The notes under the pieces were generated by a model. That model was not told the origin of the DNA. It did not search any database and saw nothing but the letters and a program-made list of their open reading frames with translations. Made by a program: the position numbers and the translations under genes. Positions 35,021 to 44,124 of a DNA stretch of 64,000 bases are shown here, piece by piece. The stretch spans positions 3,720,001 through 3,784,000 of the forward strand of contig NZ_CP033929.1 of the NCBI RefSeq assembly GCF_003815915.1, written 5' to 3'. This stretch comes from Chryseobacterium indoltheticum (GTDB lineage: Bacteria; Bacteroidota; Bacteroidia; Flavobacteriales; Weeksellaceae). Position 1 is the first letter of the stretch. Every line of letters begins with the position of its first letter.

Positions 35021-35419
35021 ATGAGCAACTTAGTTAAGTTTAAATTTTACGAAACTGCACTTGAAGCCAATCGCGACAAGCAGATTCTTGCCGAGAGCAA
35101 CATTAACAGTTTTATCGCAAACGAACAATTGATACAATCAGATTGGTTGCTTTCGCAGGCTGTTGGCGGAATTCAGTTACAGGTTTTTGAAGATGATTTT
35201 GAAAACGCTGAAAAGATTTTAGCTGATTATCACGAAAACAACAAATTTTCTTTAGAAGTTGAACATACTGTTGAAGATCCGAAATTTGATTTTGTCTGTC
35301 CGAAATGTGGTTCAAATCACATCTATAAAGATGACAGCTCGACAAGTTTCTTTGGAATTTCTTTGCTTTCAAGCGACAGATATGTTTGTTACTATTGTGA
35401 AAATGTGTTTACGCATTAG
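35021..35419 (+). CDS. DUF2007-like protein with C-terminal zinc ribbon
   Basis: A 132-residue soluble protein. The N-terminal 75 residues fit the DUF2007 putative signal-transducing domain (LVKFKFYETALEANRDKQIL, then INSFIANE and GGIQLQVFEDDFENAEKIL). The C-terminal part has CPKCGSNH and CYYCENVF, which form a zinc ribbon. The function is unknown. ATG 35021 is used rather than the TTG at 34997 because the domain starts here. Confidence 0.8.
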   Translation: MSNLVKFKFYETALEANRDKQILAESNINSFIANEQLIQSDWLLSQAVGGIQLQVFEDDFENAEKILADYHENNKFSLEVEHTVEDPKFDFVCPKCGSNHIYKDDSSTSFFGISLLSSDRYVCYYCENVFTH

Positions 35420-35790
35420 GAAGTTGGAAGTTTGAAGATGGGTGATGGAAGTTTAAATGATTGAGGATAAATTTTGAGATTGTTTTGCTTAAATAAACTT
35501 AGCACAAGCTAATTCCACTTTTCGCAATGATACATTTGAAATGACACGCGAAATTCCTTTGGAGGGGTGGCGAAAATTTCAAAGAAATTTTTGACGGGGT
35601 GGTTTTTAACACAACAATTTTTATTAGCCCCGATTGCAGCGACATCCTTTTGTGCAGCGCAGCGTAACAAAAGATACAGCGAAAAGCGGGAAAAAGCTTC
35701 TAAAAAAAATTAGCAATAAATAAAATGAATAATAAGTGATTCTGAGACTGCTTCTTCGCTTGGCTCATCACAATGACAAATAAATAAATT
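35420..35790. repeat. Repeat-rich gap before the FAH gene
   Basis: This 371-base stretch has no supported gene. It contains short GGAAGTT-type repeats (35420-35450), a block AGCCCCGATTGCAGCGACAT...AAGCGGGAAAAAGCT (about 35625-35698) that can partly fold on itself, with TTTTGT/ACAAAA arms, and a block at 35737-35781 reading TCTGAGACTGCTTCTTCGCT and onward to CACAATGAC. The last resembles the dispersed TCATTGCGA...GAAGCAATCTC-type repeat found in many genomes, in reverse orientation. Dispersed status is from memory, not from a search. Confidence 0.55.
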
Positions 35791-36396
35791 ATGAAAATAA
35801 TCTGCATAGGAAGAAATTACAGCGAGCACGCAAAAGAATTGGGAAATGCTATTCCCGATAAACCTGTGATCTTTATGAAGCCCGACACCGCAGTTCTGAA
35901 AGGCAATGATTTTTACATCCCTGAATTCTCGAATGATGTACATTACGAATTGGAAGTGGTGGTAAAAATCTCAAAAGGTGGAAAATATATTCAGAAAGAA
36001 GCCGCTAACAAACATTATGATGAGATTGGCTTGGGAATAGATTTTACAGCAAGAGATCTTCAGAGCGATCTGAAATCTAAAGGTCTTCCTTGGGAACTGG
36101 CAAAAGGTTTTGACGGCTCTGCAGTAGTAGGAAATTTCTTTAAAAAAGAAAATTATAATCTTGAATCTCTGAATTTTTCACTTCTAAAAAATAAAGAAAA
36201 AGCACAACAAGGAAACTCAAAAGATATGATCTTCAGTATTGATGATATTATTGCTTTCGTTTCACAGTATTTTACATTGAGAGTGGGCGACCTGATTTTT
36301 ACAGGAACTCCGGAAGGTGTAGGAAAGGTATCTGAAAATGATGTATTGGAAGCATATCTTGAAAATGAAAAAGTCTTGGATCTAAGAATTATGTAA
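35791..36396 (+). CDS. Fumarylacetoacetate hydrolase-family protein
   Basis: A 201-residue enzyme of the FAH superfamily, which acts on beta-diketo acids or acylpyruvates with a divalent metal. It opens MKIICIGRNYSEHAKELGN, has FMKPDTAVL, the metal-binding HYELEVVVKI (Glu pair), FTARDLQ, the KGFDGSAVVG segment and LIFTGTPEGVGKV. Its short length, with only the C-terminal catalytic domain, fits the YcgM/FAHD1 (acylpyruvase or oxaloacetate decarboxylase) branch. The exact substrate cannot be told. A dispersed repeat ends just before its start. Confidence 0.88.
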   Translation: MKIICIGRNYSEHAKELGNAIPDKPVIFMKPDTAVLKGNDFYIPEFSNDVHYELEVVVKISKGGKYIQKEAANKHYDEIGLGIDFTARDLQSDLKSKGLPWELAKGFDGSAVVGNFFKKENYNLESLNFSLLKNKEKAQQGNSKDMIFSIDDIIAFVSQYFTLRVGDLIFTGTPEGVGKVSENDVLEAYLENEKVLDLRIM

Positions 36397-36462
36397 CATT
36401 ATCATTTGAGTTGGTCTGTTTTTTTCATATCTTTAAAAGACTAAAATTACAAATTCAAACTT

Positions 36463-36900
36463 ATGATTAATATTATTTTACCTGTAGATTTTGGAGAGAA
36501 AACAGATCAGCTTGTAGACGGTGCCGTAAAATTTGCCAAAGAAGTAAACGGAAAGATTTGCCTCATACATGTTGCGCCGACAGATATTGGTTTTGCCATC
36601 GGAGATATGGGATATCAGTATTTTCCGGAAGTAGAAGAAAATGAGATCAGAGAAGAATTGGTGCTTCTGAATAAGATCAACCAAAGAATTCTTGCTCACG
36701 ATGTAGAATGCGAGCATATTTTGAAGCAGGGCATCGCAAAAGATATTATCCTGGAATATTCTGACCTTAAAAACGCCAGTTACATTGTAATGGGTTCTCA
36801 CGGAAGAAGTGGCATTTACGATGTTTTTGTAGGAAGTTTAACCAAAGGATTAACGAAAAGTTCAAAAATTCCGGTGTTGGTTCTTCCCATTCATGAATAG
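36463..36900 (+). CDS. Universal stress protein (UspA family)
   Basis: A 145-residue single-domain USP. MINIILPVDFGEKTDQL at the N terminus and the ATP-binding motif G-2x-G-9x-G-S (GSHGRSGIYDVFVGS) at about 112-126 are both intact, so it is probably an ATP-binding dimer. USPs respond to stress and starvation by unknown mechanisms. It lies 66 bases after the FAH gene and may be co-transcribed. A bidirectional terminator follows. Confidence 0.92.
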   Translation: MINIILPVDFGEKTDQLVDGAVKFAKEVNGKICLIHVAPTDIGFAIGDMGYQYFPEVEENEIREELVLLNKINQRILAHDVECEHILKQGIAKDIILEYSDLKNASYIVMGSHGRSGIYDVFVGSLTKGLTKSSKIPVLVLPIHE

Positions 36901-36918
36901 TTTCCAACTGAAAAAATA

Positions 36919-36953
36919 AAAAAGACCGATCAAAAATTTTGACCGGTCTTTTT
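36919..36953. terminator. Bidirectional terminator
   Basis: AAAGACCG and CGGTCTTT arms with an inner TCAAAA/TTTTGA stem, between convergent genes; A and T runs on both sides. Confidence 0.88.
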
Positions 36954-36969
36954 CTATATAACCAATTAA

Positions 36970-37203
36970 TTAACCTTCTTTTTTATAGATCGCAGGATCG
37001 TAGTAAGGGTTCTTCCCTTCTGTCGGAGAATAATACTCTTTGTCTTTGTTGTTTCCAAGATTTACTACCAAAACGTAGCACCAATATGTGAATAGTACAC
37101 AGCATACTGCGAACAAAATCCAGTTTAATACGTTTCCGAAAATATCGTAGAAACCAAATGCCCATTTGAATGCATCACTCAAGAATAGAAAGAAAGACGT
37201 CAT
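36970..37203 (-). CDS. DUF6341-like small membrane protein
   Basis: A 77-residue protein with one clear transmembrane segment (about 27-50, ILFAVCCVLFTYWCYVLVV) and a polar, Tyr-rich C terminus. I place it in the DUF6341-type flavobacterial family from the sequence and from its position divergent to a DUF6427-type gene; this is recall rather than a search. Function unknown. The two genes share a very small region with face-to-face -7 boxes. Confidence 0.7.
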   Translation of the reverse strand: MTSFFLFLSDAFKWAFGFYDIFGNVLNWILFAVCCVLFTYWCYVLVVNLGNNKDKEYYSPTEGKNPYYDPAIYKKEG

Positions 37204-37221
37204 TATTTTCCTTTTTTAAAT

Positions 37222-37239
37222 TAACTTTGCACAAATTTA
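37222..37239. promoter_or_regulatory. Overlapping divergent -7 boxes
   Basis: TAACTTTG on the plus strand (37222-37229) serves the gene at 37246. TAAATTTG on the minus strand (37239 to 37232) serves the gene at 37203. The boxes are two bases apart and point at each other, so each start site lies at the other's box. Confidence 0.6.
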
Positions 37240-37245
37240 TAAAAA

Positions 37246-38151
37246 ATGTTTAGATTACTTTCAAAAGAAAGCAATATTTTTTCAATTCCTGTGTATATTG
37301 GTTTTCTTCTTTTAATCGTAATATTATTTAACATACTGAATTTCAATACTTATGAGGGCGTTATTGCCGGAATTACTTTTATTGGAATTGCGCTGGGATA
37401 TTTCTGTTTTAATGCGATAGATCTCAATTATCATACTCATTTGCCATTATTCCTCTACACATTTTTTATTTTTGGACTTTATGACGGTAGTATCGACCTA
37501 GGAATTGCCGTTGCCATTCTTACCAATTCTTTCCTCTTGCTACTTTTAACAAGTACTAATGAAGACCTCCGAAAGAAGTCATATGTTTTGGTAGGTTCTA
37601 TTGTTGCGTTAAACTTTATATTTCTGCCGACCACCTGGCCGATGATGATTTTTGTACTGATTCACCTTATTGTTACTTCAGAAAGAATTGGCCTAAATAT
37701 TTTCAGATTTCTATTGGGAATTGTCATGATTGGGTTAAGCTATTTCTCGGTAATGTTTTTCTTTCAGTTCAGCTCATGGAATACAGATTATATTCCTTTC
37801 GGAAAAATGAAAATGGTAACTGATTACTTAGACCTCTTTTCGTTGATTCCAATTGCTTTGATGCTGATCTATGCAATTTATGATCACTTTACGCATTACA
37901 ATAAGAAAAGCCCGGTTAGCAGATACAAATATACTTTCCTGCTCGTTTTTTCGTTAGCACAGCTTATAACGATCATTCTTTATATGGATAAGACCTATGA
38001 GTATTTATTGCTTTTGGCTTTTCCGTCAACGATTATTTTAAGCCGTATGATGAAGTTTTTACCCAAATACTGGATGCAGGAAGCGAGTGTATGGTTAACA
38101 ATTATAAGCTTAGTTGCTTTTAAGGCAGGTACGCATTTCAATTTATTTTAA
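37246..38151 (+). CDS. DUF6427-like polytopic membrane protein
   Basis: A 301-residue protein with about nine hydrophobic segments over the whole length. It resembles the flavobacterial DUF6427 family by length, topology and position. It has no catalytic motif that I recognise. It lies 11 bases before the DUF3109 gene, so they are probably co-transcribed. Confidence 0.7.
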   Translation: MFRLLSKESNIFSIPVYIGFLLLIVILFNILNFNTYEGVIAGITFIGIALGYFCFNAIDLNYHTHLPLFLYTFFIFGLYDGSIDLGIAVAILTNSFLLLLLTSTNEDLRKKSYVLVGSIVALNFIFLPTTWPMMIFVLIHLIVTSERIGLNIFRFLLGIVMIGLSYFSVMFFFQFSSWNTDYIPFGKMKMVTDYLDLFSLIPIALMLIYAIYDHFTHYNKKSPVSRYKYTFLLVFSLAQLITIILYMDKTYEYLLLLAFPSTIILSRMMKFLPKYWMQEASVWLTIISLVAFKAGTHFNLF

Positions 38152-38162
38152 AAAAAAAGATT

Positions 38163-38747
38163 ATGATTCAAATAGACGATAAATTAATTTCTGAAGATAT
38201 TTTTTCTGAAGAATTTGTTTGTAACCTTACCAAATGTAAAGGTGCATGTTGTGTAGAAGGTGATGTAGGAGCGCCTTTAGATAAAGACGAGCTTGTGATT
38301 TTAGATAATATTTATGATAAAATAAAGCCTTATCTTACAGAAGCAGGAATTAAAGCATTAGACGAGCAAGGAACATGGACAACCGATCCTATGGACGGAA
38401 TGTACGTAACGCCGATGATCGAAGATGCAGAATGCGCTTATGTAACTTTTGATGATCGAGGAATTACCAAATGCGGGATCGAAAAGGCATACGAAGATGG
38501 TGCTATTGACTGGCAAAAGCCAATCTCATGTCATTTATATCCTATAAGAGTTACAGAATATTCTACATTTTCTGCTTTAAACTATCATGAATGGCCCATT
38601 TGTAACGATGCTTGTACATTAGGAAAAGAACTTCAGGTTCCGGTATACAAATTTCTTAAAACCCCTCTTACCAGAAAATACGGTGAAGATTTTTACACTA
38701 CTTTGAGCGATGTTGCGGAAGAGTGGAAGAAAGAATATGGGAAATAA
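38163..38747 (+). CDS. DUF3109 cysteine-cluster protein
   Basis: A 194-residue soluble protein with cysteine motifs typical of DUF3109, a family related to YkgJ-type Fe-S or zinc proteins. Near the start it has CNLTKCKGACCVEGDVGAPL; later come ECAY, KCGIE, CHLYPIRV and ICNDACTLG. The spacing suggests an iron-sulfur cluster. Function unknown. It follows the DUF6427-type gene closely. A heptamer repeat begins right after its stop codon. Confidence 0.88.
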   Translation: MIQIDDKLISEDIFSEEFVCNLTKCKGACCVEGDVGAPLDKDELVILDNIYDKIKPYLTEAGIKALDEQGTWTTDPMDGMYVTPMIEDAECAYVTFDDRGITKCGIEKAYEDGAIDWQKPISCHLYPIRVTEYSTFSALNYHEWPICNDACTLGKELQVPVYKFLKTPLTRKYGEDFYTTLSDVAEEWKKEYGK

Positions 38748-38749
38748 TT

Positions 38750-38791
38750 ATAGTTGATAGTTGATAGTTGATAGTTGATAGTTGATAGTTG
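38750..38791. repeat. Heptamer tandem repeat (ATAGTTG)
   Basis: Six perfect copies of ATAGTTG directly after the DUF3109 stop codon. The unit length matches the GTTAGAA array at 3075. Confidence 0.95.
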
Positions 38792-38916
38792 AAAAATAAA
38801 TGATTTTGTTGTAATCATTATTTTTTTCAATGATTTAAGGTCCCGAAGGAACGGCTTAATAAAGAAAAGGATGAAGTCCTATTAAATTAAAAACATCACA
38901 GCATTACTCTAAAAAC

Positions 38917-38948
38917 AAACCACCGCAGAAATTTTTCTGCGGTGGTTT
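38917..38948. terminator. Terminator of the M16 peptidase gene
   Basis: AAACCACCGCAGAAA and TTTCTGCGGTGGTTT form a perfect 15-bp stem with a two-base loop. Confidence 0.9.
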
Positions 38949-38970
38949 CGTTATATGTAATCAATTAAGA

Positions 38971-41823
38971 TTATTTTACTGCGCTGGCTTTTACTGCTGC
39001 AGAAGTTTCTTTCTTAGGAGCACTTTCCCACCCGTCTTCAGGCATTAAAGTAGCAACGACTCTGTTTTTTGTCAGGTATTTTTTAGCAACATCCTGCAGA
39101 TCTTTTACAGTCAATGCTTTTACTTTTTCCTGATAATTTAAGATGTCATACTTATCGCTTCCGTCTAATTGATTTTTAGAAATAGCATTCATCCAGTAAG
39201 AATTGTCTTTGATGTCTGTTTTGTAATCATTGATCTCCCCTTCTTTGTACTTATCAAGATCTTTTTGCTCAGGCCCTTTATCGATCAGTTTCTGAATTTC
39301 TGCAATTGCACTTTTCGTCAGTTTATCTGCATTTTCAGGTCCGCAAGGGAAGCTTAAGCTAAAGCTGTAGTTATTATAAGGTACTTTCCCCATATATCCT
39401 CTTGCTCCACCGCCGTAGATTCCGCTCTCGTCCTCTCTCAGTTTTTCAATTACTTTGATGGTAGCCACTTCACCTAAAGCTGCAAGTGCCAAAGCTTCTT
39501 TCTCGTTGTAAGTAGTTTCACCCGAATAAACGATCTGCACCAGACTCTTCGGATCTTTACCTTTTTTGTATACTTTGGTATGATCTCCTGTTATCGATCT
39601 GTAGCCGGTATCTTTGAATTTGGTTGTTTTTCCGGTCGTCGGTAAACTTGCGATATACTGTAAAACTTCATTTTTAAATGTAGCTTCATCAATATTTCCT
39701 ACAAAATAGAAATGGAAATTTCCGGCATTGGCAAATTTCTCTTTATAAACATCGTATGCTTTTTTGTAATCAGTCGCCGCCCAGTCTTTTGCCAATGGAA
39801 GAATGCCGATAAATCTCGGATTTTTCTGATTCGTAAACTTAGCATGTTCACTTGCAAAATACGTCTGGGGATTAGACAGAATATTATCCAACATGGCAGA
39901 CTGCTTTACAATATAAGCATTGAACGCTTCCGGATTGTAATTTAAGCCTGTAAAATAGGCATAAAGAAGCTCCATAGCCGTACCAAGATCTTTTTGATTG
40001 GTTCTACCTGATATTCCTTCCAAAGTGCTGCTGATGTAAGGATTTACGCTTACCTGTTTTCCTGCCAGATAATTGGTAAGTTCGGCTTTAGATGCGCCGT
40101 TTACTCCTGCTTCTGTTAATGCCTGATAAGCAAACTGAGTTTTATTGTAATCTGCGTCGCTCAATAACGAGTTTCCACCTAAACTTCTTGCTGAGAAAAC
40201 AATTTCATCATCTTTAAAGTCTGTTTTTTTGAACGTTACTTTTGCTCCGTTGCTTAGCGTCCATGTTGTGGTGCCTAATTTTGCATCGGTTTCAGTTTTA
40301 GCAATTTTCCCGTCAGATTTAAATGGTTTTACCAGATTTTTAATGGTCGCCTTTTCTTCATAAGGTCTAAGGTCAGCCATTTTTACATCTTCAAATGTCT
40401 TTAGAACCATAGCTTCTGTAGGCATCTTTACATTGTCCTTTTTAGGACCGGTAATGATGATTACTCTGCTGTCTTCTTTTACCATTTTCTTGATCACATT
40501 ATTGGTCTGAGCCAACGTAACTGACGGCAAGAAGTTTTTCACATCTTCAAATTCCCAGGCAATTCCCGGCATTGGTTCCTGCTCCAGGAAGTTTCTTACA
40601 TATTCGTCTACCAAAACGTCGCTTTCCGTTTTGTCGCGGTTGTTGTACGAGCTTTCCATATTAGACATCACCTGAGATTTTGCTCTGTCGAGCTCACTTT
40701 GTGTGAAGCCAAATCTTTTTGCTCTTTCAGTTTCTTCTAAAAGTACTTTCAAAGCGTTTATCTGATTGCCCTCTTTTACCAACGCAAATCCCTGGAAAGC
40801 TTCCTTAGTTCTTGCATACGTTCCGCCGTGATAAACAGATCCGAACGTAAACGGAGGATTGTTTGAATTTACCAATTCTCTCAATCTGTTATTAAGCATC
40901 TGAGTTGCAAGATTTTCGATTAAACTTTGATTGTATTGCTCTACGGTAACATCCGGTGTATACGAGCCTTCATCCTTCATGATAAACTGAACCATAGAAT
41001 TGGTAGCATCCGGATCGGTTTCTATCGCCACCAAAGTTTCTGTGTGATTCGGAAGATCAAAAGATTTTCTTTCTCTCGGCTTAGAAGGATTTTTGTATTT
41101 GCTGAAATTTTCTTTAATCTTCTTTTCTACCTCATCTACATTAATGTCTCCCACTACCACCAATGCCATCAAATCTGGCCTGTACCAGTCTTTGTGAAAT
41201 TGTCTGATTACTTCAGGCTTAAAATTCTGAAGCACCTCTTTAGTACCGATTGGTAATCTATTGGCGTATTGTGATTTGTGTAATAATTTTGGCAAATATT
41301 TATCAGACATCCTCTTATCTGCACCTAAGCCTAATCTTAATTCTTCTAAAACAACACCTCTTTCTTTGTTGATCTGCTCATCGGTCAATGTTGCGTTAAA
41401 AGCCCAGTCTTCCATTACCTTTAAACCGGAATCTAGATTGCCTGGTTTATCTAAAGGAACGGGAAGCATGTAAACGGTTTCGTCAAAACTTGTGTAAGCA
41501 TTAAGGTGCTGACCAAATTTCACCCCGATCGACTGTAGGAAGTCTACCAATTTATTGTCTGGAAAGTTTTTGGTTCCGTTGAAGTTCATATGCTCCATAA
41601 AGTGAGCGAGACCTCTCTGGTTTTCGTCTTCAAGAATAGATCCGGCATTGATGGCCAGTCTGAAATCAACTTTCTTTTCGGGTAATGTGTTCTTTTTAAT
41701 GTAGTACTTCAATCCGTTCGGAAGAGTACCTGTTCTTACAGAAGCATCCATAGGAATATTCTGTGCAAAAGCCATAGACGACATAAAAATGACCGCAATT
41801 ATGGACGATAGATTTTTTTTCAT
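38971..41823 (-). CDS. M16-family zinc metallopeptidase
   Basis: A 950-residue exported protein with signal peptide MKKNLSSIIAVIFMSSMAFA. It has two homologous M16 halves. The first carries the inverted zinc motif HFMEH (residues 74-78) and the distal Glu in NKERGVVLEELRLGL. The second half (from about 500) lacks the motif and is the structural partner, as in pitrilysin-type enzymes. It likely degrades peptides in the periplasm. The next gene upstream on the same strand encodes a LolA-like protein; a terminator lies between them. Confidence 0.93.
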   Translation of the reverse strand: MKKNLSSIIAVIFMSSMAFAQNIPMDASVRTGTLPNGLKYYIKKNTLPEKKVDFRLAINAGSILEDENQRGLAHFMEHMNFNGTKNFPDNKLVDFLQSIGVKFGQHLNAYTSFDETVYMLPVPLDKPGNLDSGLKVMEDWAFNATLTDEQINKERGVVLEELRLGLGADKRMSDKYLPKLLHKSQYANRLPIGTKEVLQNFKPEVIRQFHKDWYRPDLMALVVVGDINVDEVEKKIKENFSKYKNPSKPRERKSFDLPNHTETLVAIETDPDATNSMVQFIMKDEGSYTPDVTVEQYNQSLIENLATQMLNNRLRELVNSNNPPFTFGSVYHGGTYARTKEAFQGFALVKEGNQINALKVLLEETERAKRFGFTQSELDRAKSQVMSNMESSYNNRDKTESDVLVDEYVRNFLEQEPMPGIAWEFEDVKNFLPSVTLAQTNNVIKKMVKEDSRVIIITGPKKDNVKMPTEAMVLKTFEDVKMADLRPYEEKATIKNLVKPFKSDGKIAKTETDAKLGTTTWTLSNGAKVTFKKTDFKDDEIVFSARSLGGNSLLSDADYNKTQFAYQALTEAGVNGASKAELTNYLAGKQVSVNPYISSTLEGISGRTNQKDLGTAMELLYAYFTGLNYNPEAFNAYIVKQSAMLDNILSNPQTYFASEHAKFTNQKNPRFIGILPLAKDWAATDYKKAYDVYKEKFANAGNFHFYFVGNIDEATFKNEVLQYIASLPTTGKTTKFKDTGYRSITGDHTKVYKKGKDPKSLVQIVYSGETTYNEKEALALAALGEVATIKVIEKLREDESGIYGGGARGYMGKVPYNNYSFSLSFPCGPENADKLTKSAIAEIQKLIDKGPEQKDLDKYKEGEINDYKTDIKDNSYWMNAISKNQLDGSDKYDILNYQEKVKALTVKDLQDVAKKYLTKNRVVATLMPEDGWESAPKKETSAAVKASAVK

Positions 41824-41928
41824 ACAATTTGATTTATTTTATCTGAGATAAAAATAACATTTAATCCCATACTGAAGAAATTTAATCACTAACTATTTAG
41901 TTAAACTTGCGTTAAAGTTTAAAAACAA

Positions 41929-41950
41929 AAAAACCGGCAAAAGCCGGTTT
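41929..41950 (-). terminator. Terminator of the LolA-like gene
   Basis: AAACCGGC and GCCGGTTT with an AAAA loop; T's on the minus strand side. Confidence 0.85.
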
Positions 41951-41971
41951 CCAATATATAATTGATAATGA

Positions 41972-42652
41972 TTATTTAAAATCTGCATCAGTAACACCAG
42001 AATTAATGGTAACTTTTGATGTTTTAATAACCACCTTCTGCCCGTTTCCTTCAGCTTCAATATCTCCCGGAAATTTGATTCCGTCTACGGTGATGTAAGA
42101 TTTAATTAGCGCATCACCCACTGGCGAGTTCGATTTATACAAAAGACCTGTCGTCGTATCAAAATAGAATTTACCTTTATCTGAAGTCAGTACATTATAA
42201 TCTTTACCGTCTAATTTTTCTACGGTTACCCCACTGAAATTGGCCGCATCATATCCTAAAGCATCAATCGTCTTCCCTTTTTTCAATTCAGGAATTGCCG
42301 TTGCAGGCAAATCACTTTTTGTACCCATCTGGTTAACGTATCCTTTTTCGCCATCAAACATCTGAGTAACTTCCTGGCCCATTACCGACTGCACAGATTT
42401 GAATTTGTTACCCATTTTTTTGGTATTCATCGCAATTTCCATTCCCTGAATAGACATTGTATTTTCTGTAATCGTTGTTTTTACAGATTCAAGTTTACTT
42501 TTCCCGCCAAGCCCGTTCAGGTAATTATCAATAACCTGTTGAGGAGAAAGTTTAGATTTTACCGCTGACGTTGTTTCTACCGTTGCCGTCTGCGCATTCA
42601 CAGTAGTGGTAAATAGTACCGCACAGAAAAACGGAATGATGATCTTTTTCAT
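41972..42652 (-). CDS. Exported LolA-like protein
   Basis: A 226-residue protein with a signal peptide (first ~20 residues, ending VNAQ). The mature part matches the zinc-free companions of M16 peptidases that have a LolA/LppX-like half-barrel: VIDNYLNGLGGKSKLESVKT, then MTIQGM-like NTMSIQGMEIAMN, FDGEKGYVNQMGTK, and DTTTGLLYKS followed by DGIKFPGDIE. Possible ligands are lipids or lipoproteins. It sits just upstream of the M16 gene on the same strand, an arrangement common in flavobacteria, but a hairpin separates them. Confidence 0.8.
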   Translation of the reverse strand: MKKIIIPFFCAVLFTTTVNAQTATVETTSAVKSKLSPQQVIDNYLNGLGGKSKLESVKTTITENTMSIQGMEIAMNTKKMGNKFKSVQSVMGQEVTQMFDGEKGYVNQMGTKSDLPATAIPELKKGKTIDALGYDAANFSGVTVEKLDGKDYNVLTSDKGKFYFDTTTGLLYKSNSPVGDALIKSYITVDGIKFPGDIEAEGNGQKVVIKTSKVTINSGVTDADFK

Positions 42653-42916
42653 ATTAAAATATTTATTTGTTTAAAAGCTTGTGAAACCTATTTACTTCTC
42701 GCAAAAGCATAATATGATTTCATTATTAAATTAAAGGCATAAAGATAATCATATTGCATAAAAATGAAATAATCTGCAGATTAAATTCTTTAATAAACTA
42801 TAGACTTTATATCAACATTAACTTTATTGGCAAAAATTTCTGACTTTGATGTACTTGTAACTCTAACTTTCGAGTAGATTAATTAAAAAAAATGAAATCC
42901 AGATCTCTTCTTTTTG

Positions 42917-42952
42917 AAACCAAAAAAACCTCCAATTTCTTGGAGGTTTTCA
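42917..42952. terminator. Terminator, copy 1 of an identical 36-bp pair
   Basis: AAACC, seven A's, CCTCCAATTTCTTGGAGG and TTTTCA. It follows the minus-strand DUF6261 gene. A perfect copy lies at 44445-44480. The rest of the gap 42653-42990 is A/T-rich; AGCCTTGACAAGGCT (42963-42977) is a small palindrome that recurs in part near 25038. Confidence 0.9.
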
Positions 42953-42990
42953 TTTTGATAAGGAGCCTTGACAAGGCTATTAAGGCGTTA

Positions 42991-43734
42991 TTATTTAGTC
43001 AAACCTTCTCGGTTAGCCGGATCTGCCGAGCCAGGTTTTCTGTTAACCAGCAATACATTATACTGATCCGTCAATGCATTCAGCTGATTGATCACGGTGG
43101 CGTAAGGTGAGGGTGGTGTTTCTATCAAAAGATGCAGTGCATCTACCCTGTTTCTAAGCGCATAGTACGCAAGATTGGTCTCTTCTCTTTTGCTTTTAAT
43201 GGTGTCAGGATTAGCATCGCCGTATTCCTGCGTACGCAAAAGATATTGAGTATTGAATTCTTCATTGGCAGCTTTCATTTCATTTACCCATGATGACAGA
43301 TCAAATAAGATGATGGCATCTGCAAGCTCCGATTTGTTTTCCCAATCACGGAGAAGATTATTGATGGTGGCGGTCTCTGCCTGATAATTGAGCCTGGAAA
43401 TACCACTTCCATAGAGCGCCATATTGCCAAGAAGCAACTCTGCCTTTTGCTGTCTGTCGGTTTCAAAATGATAGGTGTTGCCCAAAAGAAAATAAAAAAT
43501 ACCGTTCACGGCATCATCTCTTCTTTCATCGAGAGCCAATAGTTCCTGTGTTTTTTCGCTTGCCAGTGCTTTTTTGTAAAGGGTTTCCAGCTCTGTGGTT
43601 CTGGCTGTGAGATCGGTAAGCTTGGCTTCAATCTCCAACTGTTGTGGATTATTCAGATTAAGGATGGCCAGATAGTCTTTTACGTATTGTAGGTATTCTG
43701 CATTACGAAGTTTAAATAAATCAATTGCGTTCAT
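42991..43734 (-). CDS. DUF6261-like protein
   Basis: A 247-residue mostly helical soluble protein: MNAIDLFKLRNAEYLQYVKD, then repeated amphipathic helices (for example TDLTARTTELETLYKKALAS). It resembles the Bacteroidota DUF6261 family, whose members start with LRNAE/LRNNE segments; function unknown. It is less A/T-rich than its neighbours and sits in a segment bounded by two identical terminators, so it may have come by transfer or duplication. Confidence 0.75.
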   Translation of the reverse strand: MNAIDLFKLRNAEYLQYVKDYLAILNLNNPQQLEIEAKLTDLTARTTELETLYKKALASEKTQELLALDERRDDAVNGIFYFLLGNTYHFETDRQQKAELLLGNMALYGSGISRLNYQAETATINNLLRDWENKSELADAIILFDLSSWVNEMKAANEEFNTQYLLRTQEYGDANPDTIKSKREETNLAYYALRNRVDALHLLIETPPSPYATVINQLNALTDQYNVLLVNRKPGSADPANREGLTK

Positions 43735-43795
43735 TGTTTTGTGTTTTATTAAGTTATTGATTCAATGATATTTTGAAAATATTTTTAAAGATTTC

Positions 43796-43900
43796 CCGAA
43801 AGCTTCTTACTAGGGTGTTTTGCCTTTTCGTGGGTTCCCGTAAGTCTGTCGCAGGGGTGAAAGAAGGTTTCAAGAGTTGCCGAAAGTTTCTTACTAGTGT
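43796..43900. repeat. Imperfect direct repeat upstream of the DUF6261 gene
   Basis: CCGAAAG(C/T)TTCTTACTAG occurs at 43796-43813 and 43880-43897, 84 bases apart. The stretch 43735-44124 is richer in G than the rest of the window and holds no gene I can support. Confidence 0.7.
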
Positions 43901-44124
43901 ACAGGAGGCTTTCGGAGGGGTATTTTAGGAGTTACTGCCCTGTTTTTGAGGATTGTTTTTTTTCATTCATTTTTTTGTGTTTTGTAGGATTGAGTTTTAT
44001 TCTTCAATCTTAAATCAAATGTAAAGAATTTTTTAATAGGCAGATGAAAAAATATTTCTTATTTATCTCCTTGTTGTTATTCTATGAAAAAGTATATTAC
44101 CGCTTTAAAAATCACATTTAATTT

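Noticed and set aside
41261..41473. Small plus-strand frames across the M16 peptidase
   Set aside because: Shadows of a 950-residue gene with full family motifs on the other strand.
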